Shown here in pieces: positions 8,271 through 16,407 of a DNA stretch of 64,000 nucleotides (the first letter of the stretch is position 1; each line of letters starts with the position of its first letter). The notes under the pieces were generated by a model that ran no database searches, was not told the origin of the DNA, and saw only the letters and a list, made by a program, of their open reading frames with translations. Source of the stretch: an uncultured Eubacteriales bacterium (GTDB lineage Bacteria; Bacillota; Clostridia; Christensenellales; Aristaeellaceae); NCBI GenBank assembly GCA_900318145.1, contig ONJM01000001.1, forward strand, positions 186,001 to 250,000, given 5' to 3'. A program made the translations under genes and the position numbers.

Positions 8271-8966
8271 ATGAAACGGAGCGAAAACAGACAGTATCAG
8301 CCGCAGGCGGAAACAGCGGAGCGGCTGAGGATCGACAAGATGAGCCTTCATTTTGTCCTTCCGTGGGTTGTGTTTTACGCTGTTGTCGGATTGCTGCTGA
8401 TTCTTCTGAAAGACCTGGTTACCAATGTCGCTTCCTGGGTGCTGGCCGCGGGACTGGTCGTTTCCGGCGGATGGCTGCTGCTGCGCTATTTCCGGTCCGA
8501 ACCTGAAAAACGGATCGAGGGGGCGGATCTGGCGATCGGGCTTGTGCTGCTGCTGGCCGGCATCCTGCTGATTTCCAGCCCGAACGATATGCGGGAGGTT
8601 TTCCCGAAGGTCTGGGGCCTGTCCCTGATTTTCGGCGGATTCCTGAAAGTCCAGTACGCTTTTGACGAACGGACGGTCGGCGTCAAAAAATGGTGGATCA
8701 TGCTGATCTGCGCTGTTGTTTCCCTGACCATCGGCGTACTGGCGCTGCTCAACCGGTCCATTTTCGGGGACAGCCAGCATCTGGTGATCGGCATCTTCAT
8801 GCTGTGCGAAGCAGCGCTGGATATCACGACTTACTTCCTGCTGACAAACAAGATCAAAAAACAGGGCGAGGCACAGGCCGTTTACGCGGCACCCGCGGCA
8901 CCCGCCGCGCCGCCGGCGGCGCCGGAAGCGCTGAACGACGGACAGCCGCAGAATCCGGAAGCTTAA
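8271..8966 (+). CDS. DUF308/HdeD-family membrane protein
   Basis: This 231-residue protein has six predicted membrane helices packed in three pairs between about residues 27 and 205. A cytoplasmic N-terminus and an Ala/Pro-rich hydrophilic tail (about 206-231) flank them. The pattern of short helices with FGGFLKVQYAFDERTVG between pairs fits DUF308, whose best-known member, HdeD, is an acid-stress membrane protein in E. coli. The biochemical role is not established. The start at ATG 8271 follows GGAGGTG (8257-8263). It is read divergently from the MotA/OmpA-like operon and is followed by the sirtuin gene on the same strand after 66 bp, with no clear terminator. Confidence 0.8.
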   Translation: MKRSENRQYQPQAETAERLRIDKMSLHFVLPWVVFYAVVGLLLILLKDLVTNVASWVLAAGLVVSGGWLLLRYFRSEPEKRIEGADLAIGLVLLLAGILLISSPNDMREVFPKVWGLSLIFGGFLKVQYAFDERTVGVKKWWIMLICAVVSLTIGVLALLNRSIFGDSQHLVIGIFMLCEAALDITTYFLLTNKIKKQGEAQAVYAAPAAPAAPPAAPEALNDGQPQNPEA

Positions 8967-9032
8967 GAAAACTTCCGGTTCCTTGCCGGCACGGGGAGAA
9001 TTCCGGCACCGGAATATGGGGGAGGGTGTGCC

Positions 9033-9752
9033 ATGAAGTATGAAGCTTTGCAGAGACTGACGGACGAAGCGGAAAAGATCGTTTTTTTCGGCGGCGCCGG
9101 CGTATCCACGGAAAGCGGCATTCCCGATTTCCGCAGCGTGGACGGGCTGTATCACCAGAAATACGATTATCCGCCGGAGCAGATCCTGTCCCATACGTTT
9201 TTCATGCGCCGGCCGGAGGAATTCTTCCGGTTTTACCGGGACAAGATGCTGCCGCTGGAGGCGAAACCCAACGCGGCGCACCTGAAGCTGGCGGAGCTGG
9301 AAAAAGCCGGAAAGATGACCGGCGTGGTGACCCAGAATATCGACGGGCTGCACCAGGCGGCCGGAAGCAGGCTGGTGTTCGAGCTGCACGGCAGCATTCA
9401 CAGGAACTACTGCATGAAATGCGGCAAATCCTACCCACCGGAATATATCCGGGACAGCAGGGATCCGGTGCCGGTATGCTCCTGCGGCGGACGGATCAAA
9501 CCGGACGTGGTGCTGTATGAAGAAGGCCTGGACAACGACGTGGTTGCCGGGGCGATTCACGCGATCCGCAGCGCGGACCTGATGATCGTGGCCGGGACCA
9601 GCCTCACGGTGTATCCGGCGGCGGGGCTGCTGCACTATTTCCGGGGGAAGCACCTTGTGCTGATCAACCGGGACGCCACGCCCGTGGACGACCAGTGCGA
9701 TCTGGTGATTCACGACAAGGTCGGGGAAGTGCTGGGAAGCCTGAAGGTTTAA
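9033..9752 (+). CDS. cobB: NAD-dependent protein deacylase, SIR2 family
   Basis: This 239-residue class U/III-like bacterial sirtuin removes acyl groups from lysines using NAD+, giving nicotinamide and O-acetyl-ADP-ribose. It has the NAD motif GAGVSTESGIPDFRS (about residues 21-35) and TQNIDGLHQ near 100. The catalytic His is 119 in ELHGSIH. A four-Cys zinc site is formed by CMKC and CSC-G near 129-150, where the second pair is CSC rather than the usual CxxC (Cys149 and Cys151). The length and complete motifs support an active housekeeping enzyme. GGAGGG lies before ATG 9033. The next gene has its own strong promoter, so it may be the last gene of its transcript. I see no defence partner beside it. 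Confidence 0.92.
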   Translation: MKYEALQRLTDEAEKIVFFGGAGVSTESGIPDFRSVDGLYHQKYDYPPEQILSHTFFMRRPEEFFRFYRDKMLPLEAKPNAAHLKLAELEKAGKMTGVVTQNIDGLHQAAGSRLVFELHGSIHRNYCMKCGKSYPPEYIRDSRDPVPVCSCGGRIKPDVVLYEEGLDNDVVAGAIHAIRSADLMIVAGTSLTVYPAAGLLHYFRGKHLVLINRDATPVDDQCDLVIHDKVGEVLGSLKV

Positions 9753-9794
9753 AATCATTTGCTGTATTTATCATGTATGTACAGGCGGGGAACG

Positions 9795-9823
9795 TTGACA
9801 GTAAAAGTACTTCATGGTATGAT
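9795..9823 (+). promoter_or_regulatory. Near-consensus promoter of asd
   Basis: TTGACA (9795-9800) and TATGAT (9818-9823) are 17 bp apart with a TGG extension. The predicted start near 9830 gives a leader of about 65 nt. Confidence 0.85.
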
Positions 9824-9849
9824 GCAGCAAGCAAAAGCGCGAACGCGCC

Positions 9850-9873
9850 GCCGCTCGGAGAAGCGGCTTTTTG
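9850..9873 (+). terminator. Terminator-like hairpin in the asd leader (possible attenuator)
   Basis: GCCGCT (9850-9855) pairs with AGCGGC (9862-9867) around a 6-base loop, and five T follow. It lies between the asd promoter and ribosome site (GGGAGG, 9881-9886), so it could attenuate transcription. The stem is short, only 6 bp, and I see no known ligand-binding domain. Confidence 0.45.
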
Positions 9874-9895
9874 CTTACATGGGAGGAAAGAGAAA

Positions 9896-10990
9896 ATGAA
9901 TCAGTATCGCGTAGGTATCATCGGAGCAACCGGCATGGTGGGGCAGCGTTTTATTTCCCTGCTGAAGGACCATCCCTGGTTTAAGGTGACCTGCCTGGCG
10001 GCTTCCGCCCGGAGCGCGGGAAAGAAATACAGCGAAGCGGTGGGCGAACGCTGGGCGTTCGACTGGCCGATTCCGGATTACGCGGCGGATATGGTGATTA
10101 TGGACGCGTCGGATATCGACGCCGTGGCGGCGAAGGTGGATTTCTGCTTCTGCGCCGTGGACATGAAGAAGGACGAGATCCGCGCGCTGGAAGAGAACTA
10201 CGCAAAACACGAGGTTCCGATCGTCAGCAACAACAGCGCCTGCCGCGGGATTGAGGACGTGCCCATGGTGGTGCCGGAAATCAACGCCGCGCATCTGGAC
10301 GTCATCGAAACCCAGCGGAAGCGGCTGGGCAGCAAGTACGGCTTTATCGCCGTGAAACCCAACTGCTCCATCCAGAGCTATGTTCCCGCCCTGACGCCCC
10401 TGCTGGACTTTGAACCCACGGAAGTGAGCGTATGCACCTACCAGGCGATCAGCGGCGCCGGGAAGACCTTCAAAACCTGGCCGGAGATGGTGGACAACGT
10501 AATCCCCTATATCGGCGGCGAGGACGAGAAGAGCGAGAACGAACCCCTGAAGCTCTGGGGCCATGTGGAAGACAAGGGAAACGGCAAGGTCATCGTGAAC
10601 GCCGAAAAGCCCGTGATCAGCGCCCAGTGCCTGCGCGTGGCGGCCAGTGACGGCCATATGGCCGCGGTATCCGTGCGGTTCGCGAAAAAGGTCACGAAGG
10701 AACAGATCCTGGAGCGGTGGGCGAACTACGAAACGGAAGCCCAGCGGCTGGAGCTGCCCAGCGCGCCCAAGCCTTTCCTGCAGTATTTTGAGGATCCGTC
10801 CCGCCCCCAGACCAGGCTGGACCGCGATTTCCAGAACGGCTTCGGCGTAAGCATCGGCCGGCTGCGGGAGGATAAGATTTTCGACTGGCGGTTTGTCTGC
10901 CTGAGCCACAACACCATCCGCGGCGCCGCCGGCGGCGGAATCCTGACAGCAGAACTGCTGTGCAGGAAAGGTTATATCATCGCGAAGTAA
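9896..10990 (+). CDS. asd: Aspartate-semialdehyde dehydrogenase
   Basis: This 364-residue enzyme reduces aspartyl-4-phosphate to aspartate semialdehyde with NADPH. It is the branch point to lysine/diaminopimelate, threonine and methionine. The N-terminal dinucleotide fold has GIIGATGMVGQRF (residues 8-20). The catalytic Cys157 lies in KPNCSIQSY, and the phosphate/substrate segment is SNNSACR near 109. The size and sequence style match the archaeal/yeast-like subgroup common in Clostridia rather than the proteobacterial form. ATG 9896 follows GGGAGGAAAG; a longer upstream frame crosses the promoter and is rejected. It appears to be a single-gene unit with its own promoter and a leader hairpin. 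Confidence 0.93.
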   Translation: MNQYRVGIIGATGMVGQRFISLLKDHPWFKVTCLAASARSAGKKYSEAVGERWAFDWPIPDYAADMVIMDASDIDAVAAKVDFCFCAVDMKKDEIRALEENYAKHEVPIVSNNSACRGIEDVPMVVPEINAAHLDVIETQRKRLGSKYGFIAVKPNCSIQSYVPALTPLLDFEPTEVSVCTYQAISGAGKTFKTWPEMVDNVIPYIGGEDEKSENEPLKLWGHVEDKGNGKVIVNAEKPVISAQCLRVAASDGHMAAVSVRFAKKVTKEQILERWANYETEAQRLELPSAPKPFLQYFEDPSRPQTRLDRDFQNGFGVSIGRLREDKIFDWRFVCLSHNTIRGAAGGGILTAELLCRKGYIIAK

Positions 10991-11003
10991 CCGGAGATGA
11001 CCC

Positions 11004-11029
11004 AGCCGGGGAAGATCCTTCGCCCGGCT
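11004..11029 (+). terminator. Weak hairpin after asd
   Basis: AGCCGGG (11004-11010) pairs with CCCGGCT (11023-11029). No T-run follows, so it is either a weak terminator or a 3'-end stabilising hairpin before the riboswitch. Confidence 0.4.
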
Positions 11030-11089
11030 CAGGATGATACACAGCGTTCAGAATGAAGCGCTGAAAGATCAGAATTCAGTCTTGCGATT

Positions 11090-11250
11090 CGGCAGAGTAG
11101 CGTTTTCCGCGTGAAGTGTCCATGGACGGGGAGTTGCCATGGGACGAAGCAGCGAAAGCTGTGCGGTGGGGAACGCGCATCCCGCTGCTTGTCCGGCAGG
11201 AAGCCTCTGCGGATCAATACGTGTACCGTTTGATTTGACAGGAGGCTTTT
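11090..11250 (+). promoter_or_regulatory. THF (tetrahydrofolate) riboswitch with RBS-sequestering platform
   Basis: The aptamer at about 11090-11188 reproduces the conserved blocks of the folT-associated THF riboswitch in order. They are GGCAGAGTAG (11091-11100), CGCGTGAAGTG (11110-11119 region), ACGAAGC (11144-11150), GCGGTGGG (11163-11170) and CGCATCCCGCT (11176-11186). Downstream, AAGCCTC (11201-11207) can pair with GAGGCTT (11242-11248). That pairing would hide the AGGAGG ribosome site and is followed by five T, so it can act on translation or as a terminator. An alternative GCAG/CTGC hairpin (11196-11209) would free it. The gene it precedes is an ECF FolT-like component, as expected. Confidence 0.88.
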
Positions 11251-11254
11251 TCTT

Positions 11255-12373
11255 ATGTATGAGACCCGCTTTCACCGGAAGTATTTCAGGACACCTTTCT
11301 GCGCGGAGTACTGGCGGCAGGCGTTTTCCGAACTGAAAAATACCCGGACGCTGATTTTCGCCGCGCTGATCCTGGCGCTGCGGATCGCCATGAAACCGCT
11401 GAAGATTCCGATTGCCGCGGACGTGAACATCACGTTCGGATTCATCGTGAACGCGCTGGGTTCCATGGTATACGGGCCGGTGGTCGCGCTGATTTCCGGC
11501 GCAATCTCCGACACGCTGGGTTATCTGGTCGCGCCGAACGGGATCTATTATTTTCCCTTTATTATTCTGGAAATGGGAGGATCCTTCATCTTCGCCCTGT
11601 TCCTTTACAGCACTGACATCACACCGGCGCGGCTGATCCTTTCCAAATTCTGCATCAACCTGTTCATCAATATCCTGCTGACCGAACCGATCATGGTCCG
11701 GTACTACCAGCTGTTCTACACCAGCGTATACCAGCCGTTTGTCTGGATCCGGATCGTGAAGAACATCGTGATGCTTCCCATTGAGTCGCTGATCCTGATG
11801 GTGGTTTTCCGGGGCGTCATGCCGGCGCTGTCCCGGGCGGGGTACGACCTTCCGGGGAAAATGCACCTTGAATACACGAAAAAGCATATCGCCCTGATCA
11901 TCGCCCTGTTCCTGCTCGGAGCGGCGATGGTCGGAGGCTACGCGGTCTACGACTACAACACCAAATCCTTCAGCACGTCCTATACCGCGGCGGAACGGCT
12001 GCAGAAGAACACGGAGATGAACCAATGGGTCGCAGAGCAGACGCACAGGCAGAACGCGGAGGAGACCGTCACCATCATCGAAAGCGCACGGTCGCAGGTC
12101 GGAAACAGGGAAATGACCTATGAACTTGCCATCTACAAAATCGACGCGGAGAAATACCGGGCGAAGCACGACGAGGCCGAAGCGGCCGCTGCCGCCGGAG
12201 AAAAGGACGCGAAGCCATATACCCTGGATACGCTGAACGGCTACTCCAAATCCAAGGCGGCGAAGGACGACACGCTGATCCGCGTCGGTACGGGCAAAGC
12301 CGTTACGGACAAGCACACGGGCGAAAAGCTTTCCATGGAGGTCAGCTGGACCTGGAACGAGGAGCAGAGATGA
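11255..12373 (+). CDS. folT: ECF transporter substrate-binding (S) component, folate type, with C-terminal extension
   Basis: This 372-residue membrane protein has an N-terminal part (about residues 30-225) that is a six-helix ECF S component of the FolT family. The typical segment GFIVNALGSMVYGPVVALIS and the aspartate/glycine turn DTLGYLVAP are present. It should bind folate and dock with a shared energising EcfAAT module, which is not in this window. The upstream THF riboswitch supports folate as substrate. Unusually, a further membrane helix near 210-232 leads to about 135 extra charged residues ending in EVSWTWNEEQR, where ordinary FolT proteins of about 170-220 residues stop. That domain is unrecognised. 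The gene overlaps nth by 4 bp (ATGA). Confidence 0.85.
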   Translation: MYETRFHRKYFRTPFCAEYWRQAFSELKNTRTLIFAALILALRIAMKPLKIPIAADVNITFGFIVNALGSMVYGPVVALISGAISDTLGYLVAPNGIYYFPFIILEMGGSFIFALFLYSTDITPARLILSKFCINLFINILLTEPIMVRYYQLFYTSVYQPFVWIRIVKNIVMLPIESLILMVVFRGVMPALSRAGYDLPGKMHLEYTKKHIALIIALFLLGAAMVGGYAVYDYNTKSFSTSYTAAERLQKNTEMNQWVAEQTHRQNAEETVTIIESARSQVGNREMTYELAIYKIDAEKYRAKHDEAEAAAAAGEKDAKPYTLDTLNGYSKSKAAKDDTLIRVGTGKAVTDKHTGEKLSMEVSWTWNEEQR

Positions 12374-13014
12374 CAAAGGCAAAGAAAAACGAAGCGCTGG
12401 CAAAGCTGGAGGAAATGTACCCGGAAGCAAAAGCGGAGCTGGTCTTTTCCAATCCCTATGAAATGATGGTCGCCACGATCCTGTCCGCCCAGTGCACGGA
12501 CAGGCAGGTGAACAAGGTGACACCGGCGGTGTTCGCCCGGTACCCGGACGCCCGCGCCATGGCGGAAGCGAAGGAAGAGGACCTGTATCCCATGGTGAAG
12601 AGCTGCGGCTTCAGAACGAAGGCGGCGAACATCATCGGAGCCTGCCGGATGATCCGGGACGAATACGGCGGACAGGTGCCGGACAGGATGGAGGATCTGA
12701 CGAGGCTGCCGGGCGTGGGGCGGAAGACGGCGAACGTGGTGCTTTACAACGCGTTCGGCATTCCGGCCTTCGCGGTGGACACCCACGTCTTCCGGGTCAG
12801 CAACCGGATCGGTCTGTGCAGGGCGGATACGGTGGAGGAGACGGAAAAACAGATGACCCGGCTGATTCCGAAGGAAAAGTGGGGGAATGCCCACCACTGG
12901 CTGATCTGGCACGGACGGCGGGTATGCAGAGCGCAGCGGCCGATGTGCGAAAGCTGCGGACTGCGGGAGCTCTGCGAGTATGCGGGCAAAAAACAGCACA
13001 GAACCGCGAAGTAA
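12370..13014 (+). CDS. nth: Endonuclease III (DNA glycosylase/AP lyase)
   Basis: This 214-residue base-excision repair enzyme removes oxidised pyrimidines and cleaves abasic sites. The helix-hairpin-helix is LPGVGRKTANVVL with catalytic Lys119. The catalytic Asp137 lies in AVDTHVFRVSNRIGL. The C-terminal cluster C-x6-C-x2-C-x5-C (CRAQRPMCESCGLRELC) binds the [4Fe-4S] centre. All key residues are present and the length is standard. Its ATG overlaps the stop of the folate transporter gene, so it is translationally coupled and placed under the THF riboswitch. That is an unexpected link between folate status and repair. Confidence 0.95.
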   Translation: MTKAKKNEALAKLEEMYPEAKAELVFSNPYEMMVATILSAQCTDRQVNKVTPAVFARYPDARAMAEAKEEDLYPMVKSCGFRTKAANIIGACRMIRDEYGGQVPDRMEDLTRLPGVGRKTANVVLYNAFGIPAFAVDTHVFRVSNRIGLCRADTVEETEKQMTRLIPKEKWGNAHHWLIWHGRRVCRAQRPMCESCGLRELCEYAGKKQHRTAK

Positions 13015-13036
13015 AGCGGACCGAAACATATCCGGA

Positions 13037-13084
13037 TGTTCCCTTCACACAGCGGCGGAACGCCGCCTGCGAAGGGAACATTTT
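13037..13084 (+). terminator. Terminator after nth
   Basis: TGTTCCCTT (13037-13045) pairs with AAGGGAACA (13072-13080), with an inner GCGGCG/CGCCGC stem (13052-13066) and TTTT after it. It ends the folT-nth transcript. Confidence 0.85.
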
Positions 13085-13099
13085 CTGTCCGCGCCGATA

Positions 13100-13128
13100 T
13101 TGACAACAACCCTTTCCGAACGTAAAAT
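13100..13128 (+). promoter_or_regulatory. Promoter of the zinc-dependent dehydrogenase gene
   Basis: TTGACA (13100-13105) and TAAAAT (13123-13128) are 17 bp apart. In the leader, a perfect 12-base palindrome CCCTGCGCAGGG lies at 13166-13177, a possible operator or small hairpin. Confidence 0.8.
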
Positions 13129-13215
13129 CAAAAGCAGAGAAAAGACTGAAGCGTTCCATACGGCACCCTGCGCAGGGAATCATCGCGCAGTCCGAAAAAA
13201 CAACAGAAAGGAAAG

Positions 13216-14259
13216 ATGCATGTGTCCAACAAGACTTTCTACCTGACCGCGCTGGAACAGATGGAGGAGCGCGAGGCCCCGATGCCCGTGATCGGCCCGG
13301 ACGACGTGATGATCAAAATCCGGTCCGTCGGCGTATGCGGTTCCGACCTGCATTATTACAGCAAGGGTTCCATCGGCGATTTCGTTGTGGAATTTCCCTT
13401 TATCCTGGGTCATGAAGCCGCAGGCGTCATCACCGAGGTAGGCGCGAACGTAACAACTCTCAAACCGGGCGACCGGGTCTGCATGGAGCCCGGCGTGCCC
13501 TGTATGAAGTGCGAGGAATGCCTGACGGGCAACTACAACCTGTGCAAGGACGTGCGCTTCTGGGCCACGCCGCCCTATGACGGCACGCTGAGCGAATATG
13601 TCGCGCATCCGGCGGCCTTCACCTTCAAAATCCCCGACAACATGAGCTTTACGGAAGGCGCGCTGGTGGAACCGCTGGCGATCGGACTGCATGCCTGCAA
13701 CACGGGCGGCGTGAAGCTGGGGCATACGGTGGCCATCGTCGGCGCGGGCTGCATCGGACTGGTGACGCTGCTGGCCGCGAAGGCATACGGCGCGACAAGG
13801 ATCATCGTGGGAGACGTGCTGGAGAAGCGGCTGAACAAGGCGAAGGAGCTGGGCGCTGAAACCGTGGTCAACACCGCTGAGGAAGATTTCGCGAAAAAGG
13901 TGCTCGAGCTTACCGGCGGCCGCGGCGCCGACGTGTGCATCGACTGCGCCGGGTTTACGCCGACGGTGGACGCCTGCCTGACCGCCGCCAAGCCGGCCGG
14001 CATGGTGGTGATCGTGGGCATGGGCGCGGACCGTGTGGACGGATTCAATACGAGCATCATGTCCACCAAGGAGCTGACCGTCAAGTCCATCTTCCGCTAC
14101 CGCAACCTGTATCCGACGGCGATCAACGCCATCGCGAGCGGGCTGATCAACGTCGGCGCGATCGTGTCCCACCGGTTCACGTTTGACGATACGATCAACG
14201 CTTTCGCCACCTGCACAAAGGACATCAAAAACGTCGTCAAGGGTGTTATCGAATACTGA
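13216..14259 (+). CDS. Zinc-dependent medium-chain alcohol/polyol dehydrogenase
   Basis: This 347-residue cytosolic oxidoreductase belongs to the sorbitol/xylitol dehydrogenase group. It probably oxidises a polyol such as sorbitol or xylitol to a ketose with NAD+. The catalytic zinc site is formed by Cys in VGVCGSDLHYYSKG (about residue 39), His in GHEAAGVITEVG (about 65) and a downstream Glu. The structural zinc Cys residues are in CMKCEECLTGNYNLC. The Rossmann motif is GAGCIGLVTL, near 175. The exact substrate is unclear. It is a monocistronic unit with its own strong promoter and terminators on both sides. ATG 13216 follows AGAAAGGAAAG; the next in-frame start is far into the fold. Confidence 0.9.
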   Translation: MHVSNKTFYLTALEQMEEREAPMPVIGPDDVMIKIRSVGVCGSDLHYYSKGSIGDFVVEFPFILGHEAAGVITEVGANVTTLKPGDRVCMEPGVPCMKCEECLTGNYNLCKDVRFWATPPYDGTLSEYVAHPAAFTFKIPDNMSFTEGALVEPLAIGLHACNTGGVKLGHTVAIVGAGCIGLVTLLAAKAYGATRIIVGDVLEKRLNKAKELGAETVVNTAEEDFAKKVLELTGGRGADVCIDCAGFTPTVDACLTAAKPAGMVVIVGMGADRVDGFNTSIMSTKELTVKSIFRYRNLYPTAINAIASGLINVGAIVSHRFTFDDTINAFATCTKDIKNVVKGVIEY

Positions 14260-14284
14260 GTTTTACAAAAGACCGGCATACACT

Positions 14285-14324
14285 GAAACGGGACTGCCCC
14301 GCACAGAGGGCAGCCCCGTTTTTT
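14285..14324 (+). terminator. Terminator after the dehydrogenase gene
   Basis: The arms AAACGGG-A-CTGCCC and GGGCAG-C-CCCGTTT form a near-perfect stem, followed by a run of T. The A-rich left side may also serve the converging reverse gene that ends at 14335. Confidence 0.85.
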
Positions 14325-14334
14325 ACATATCTGC

Positions 14335-15954
14335 TCAATCCCACAGCAGGAGGTCGAAGGAGGGGACGCTTTCCGTGCCTTCCTCGGACTGCGTCATATA
14401 CGGACCGATGCATTTGCCGTAGAAGGTGTGCTTTTCCTCCACGGCGAAGGGAGGCTCCTCGTCCGCCATGAACACCACGAACTGGGAATAATGGTTTTCC
14501 CCGGTCAGGGTCCGGGCGGCGGTGACGCGCCATTCATCCCCGACGGGTTCGATGGCGGTAACCCAGGCCTGGAAGGTAACGGCCTGGCCCACGTACTGGT
14601 CGATCCGCCTGGTCAGGTTGCTGTAGCTGACAGTTTTTGCCGTTTTGCGAAGCTCCGCGCTGCGGGCTTCGTCCGTGATGGCGCGGGTCACCGTCCAGGA
14701 GAGGCGCTTGGTTTCAAATCCCTTTTTATTGAATACCAGAACGACATTGTATTCGCCTTCGTATTTCAGGGGGATTTTGAAATCGAACATACCGCTGTTA
14801 TTGGTGCGCACATTCTTGGTCCAGTTATAATCCGCGCAGGTGGCGATGCACTGGATTTCCGTAATCTTCGAGGTTGTACCGGTGATGCGCAGCTCGTCTC
14901 CCGCGGTTACCTCCGGAACCTCCGTGCTGACGGTAACCGGAATCAGGTTCTTTTTATACAGGGTGAGCGGGAAGGTTTTTTCCGTAGCGAGCTTATCATC
15001 CACAAAAACGTTCAGGGTCATCAGCCAGTAGGTTTCCTCCGCCTCCGGCAGAGTGACCTTCACGGTGAATTTGCCGGTGCGGGCGTGGGCATCCGTTTCA
15101 TAACGGAGCGGTTCGTCCGAAGTGATGCGCATCAGGACGCCGATGACGTGGGCGCCGGGCTGGGTGATGCCTTCCACCGTGAAGGTGTTCGTGTTCGTTT
15201 CCTCCGGCGGGGCGGTTGTAATATTCAGCGGAACGGAGGACGGAACGGTGCCGCCGCCGCTTTCTCCTTCCGGCGCGGCGCCGGACTCACCGGGCTGCAC
15301 CGTTTCATCACCGCCGGGGACCACGCCGGCAGTTTCCGCGAAGGTTTTGATCACGTTATAAAGATTGGTGGCGTGCTGCTTGACCGGCTTCTGATTGTAG
15401 GTCCTGTAATCGAAGGTGAGAATAAAGCCCTTGTACGTGGTGCGGGCCATATATCCGCGATAAGCGGTGCGGTTGTATTCCATCAGGAGATAGTAGTTGG
15501 ATTTTGCCACCTTCTGTTCCCAGCTGTAGAAGGAATAGCCCTGGGCCGTCCATTCCGGATTGTCCTTATACCCGGCTTTGAAGGCTGCCCAGCTGTCCTT
15601 CGCGTCCGGACTGTGGATCAGGTCAGGATACAGGGCGGATTCATCATTCTTTGAAACAGAGATTTCGAGGCAGGTGTAGCGCGCGCTCTTCGGATTGCTC
15701 CAGTACTGCGCCGCAACGCCCCGGGCCTGGAAATCGGCCAGGAGATCGTTCTTCGAAACGCCGATCTGCCGGAGAAGATCGATATGCTGATCCACATTCT
15801 CCGCGGTCAGCAGCGTGAAGCCGTTCCTTTCATTAATTGCTACCGTTGCCGGGGCAGGGGAAAGGGAAACCTCCGTTTCGGCCAGCGCGGAGGCGCAGAC
15901 AAGCAGCAGCAGCGCCAGCAGCAGAACAGACAGGTACTTACGCAAAACGGCCAC
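14335..15954 (-). CDS. Secreted multidomain protein of unknown function
   Basis: This 539-residue protein starts at GTG (complement of 15952-15954) after AGAAAGG. Residues 1-25 are a clear signal peptide ending in ALA. An alpha/beta domain (about 30-210) is not recognised. A Pro/Gly/Ser linker (about 212-245) leads to two beta-sandwich-like repeats (about 250-345 and 345-430), with patterns such as VTAGDELRITGTTSKITEI typical of immunoglobulin-like folds. The last 100 residues, beginning TVSYSNLTRRIDQYVGQAV, resemble an OB-fold of the tRNA_anti-like type found in secreted Firmicute proteins. It stands alone with its own promoter. A surface or wall role is likely but unproved. Confidence 0.72.
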   Translation of the reverse strand: MAVLRKYLSVLLLALLLLVCASALAETEVSLSPAPATVAINERNGFTLLTAENVDQHIDLLRQIGVSKNDLLADFQARGVAAQYWSNPKSARYTCLEISVSKNDESALYPDLIHSPDAKDSWAAFKAGYKDNPEWTAQGYSFYSWEQKVAKSNYYLLMEYNRTAYRGYMARTTYKGFILTFDYRTYNQKPVKQHATNLYNVIKTFAETAGVVPGGDETVQPGESGAAPEGESGGGTVPSSVPLNITTAPPEETNTNTFTVEGITQPGAHVIGVLMRITSDEPLRYETDAHARTGKFTVKVTLPEAEETYWLMTLNVFVDDKLATEKTFPLTLYKKNLIPVTVSTEVPEVTAGDELRITGTTSKITEIQCIATCADYNWTKNVRTNNSGMFDFKIPLKYEGEYNVVLVFNKKGFETKRLSWTVTRAITDEARSAELRKTAKTVSYSNLTRRIDQYVGQAVTFQAWVTAIEPVGDEWRVTAARTLTGENHYSQFVVFMADEEPPFAVEEKHTFYGKCIGPYMTQSEEGTESVPSFDLLLWD

Positions 15955-16012
15955 CGACCTTTCTTTTTATCACATATCTGAAACTGCGGGAATATGCCTG
16001 TATAACCTGTTC

Positions 16013-16042
16013 AGTATACCATATAAAAAGGAGAAATGGCAA
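16013..16042 (-). promoter_or_regulatory. Promoter of the secreted multidomain protein gene
   Basis: On the reverse strand, TTGCCA (complement of 16037-16042) and TATACT (complement of 16013-16018) are 18 bp apart with a TGG extension. It begins immediately beyond the DUF951 stop. Confidence 0.65.
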
Positions 16043-16044
16043 GG

Positions 16045-16275
16045 TCAGCGCGGGGATTCCGGCGGTGAATCCGGGCGTGAAAGCGTCGCTTTGCGGCGCT
16101 TCAGGAAAGATTCGCGATCCAGCATGACCAGGCGGCCGCAGGTATTGCAGCGGATCCGGATATCCGCGCCGGTGCGCAGGACAGTCCACTGATCACCGCC
16201 GCAGGGGTGCGGTTTCCGGGTGCGGACAACATCCCCGACACAGACCGAGGGATCCGTTATGTTTGACACAGCCAT
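16045..16275 (-). CDS. DUF951 family protein
   Basis: This 76-residue protein fits DUF951, a conserved small Firmicute family (YyzM type). Family hallmarks are GDVVRTRKPHPCGGDQW, RTGADIRIRCNTCG and a basic ending. Cys25, Cys43 and Cys46 with a nearby His are suited to metal binding. The C-terminal 14 residues, rich in Pro and Ser, go beyond the usual end. ATG (complement of 16273-16275) is chosen because GAGGTG lies eight bases before it; the frame stays open upstream but crosses the promoter. In many Firmicutes this family sits near replication or translation genes, but here it is alone. Its function is not known. Confidence 0.85.
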   Translation of the reverse strand: MAVSNITDPSVCVGDVVRTRKPHPCGGDQWTVLRTGADIRIRCNTCGRLVMLDRESFLKRRKATLSRPDSPPESPR

Positions 16276-16335
16276 AAACACCTCACAATTCATTGCGGAA
16301 GGGAAGCATTCCGGCGCAAAACACGCGCTTGCTTC

Positions 16336-16363
16336 ATTATACCATAATACAGCGGGAGTTAAA
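16336..16363 (-). promoter_or_regulatory. Promoter of the DUF951 gene
   Basis: On the reverse strand, TATAAT (complement of 16336-16341) with a TGG extension is well formed. The -35 TTTAAC (complement of 16358-16363) is weak, at 16 bp spacing. Confidence 0.6.
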
Positions 16364-16407
16364 GGGCAAATGGCAGCAAGATTCAAGAAACCCGGAGCAA
16401 AATCCGA

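Noticed and set aside
9033-9752. Sirtuin as part of an anti-phage system
   Set aside because: It is a compact stand-alone CobB-type enzyme with the complete zinc site and no helicase, TIR or Argonaute neighbour.
8124-9758. N-terminal extension of the MotA-like reverse frame up to 9758
   Set aside because: The frame stays open only because of GC-rich antisense bias over the DUF308 and sirtuin genes. A good start, ribosome site and promoter lie at 8123-8183.
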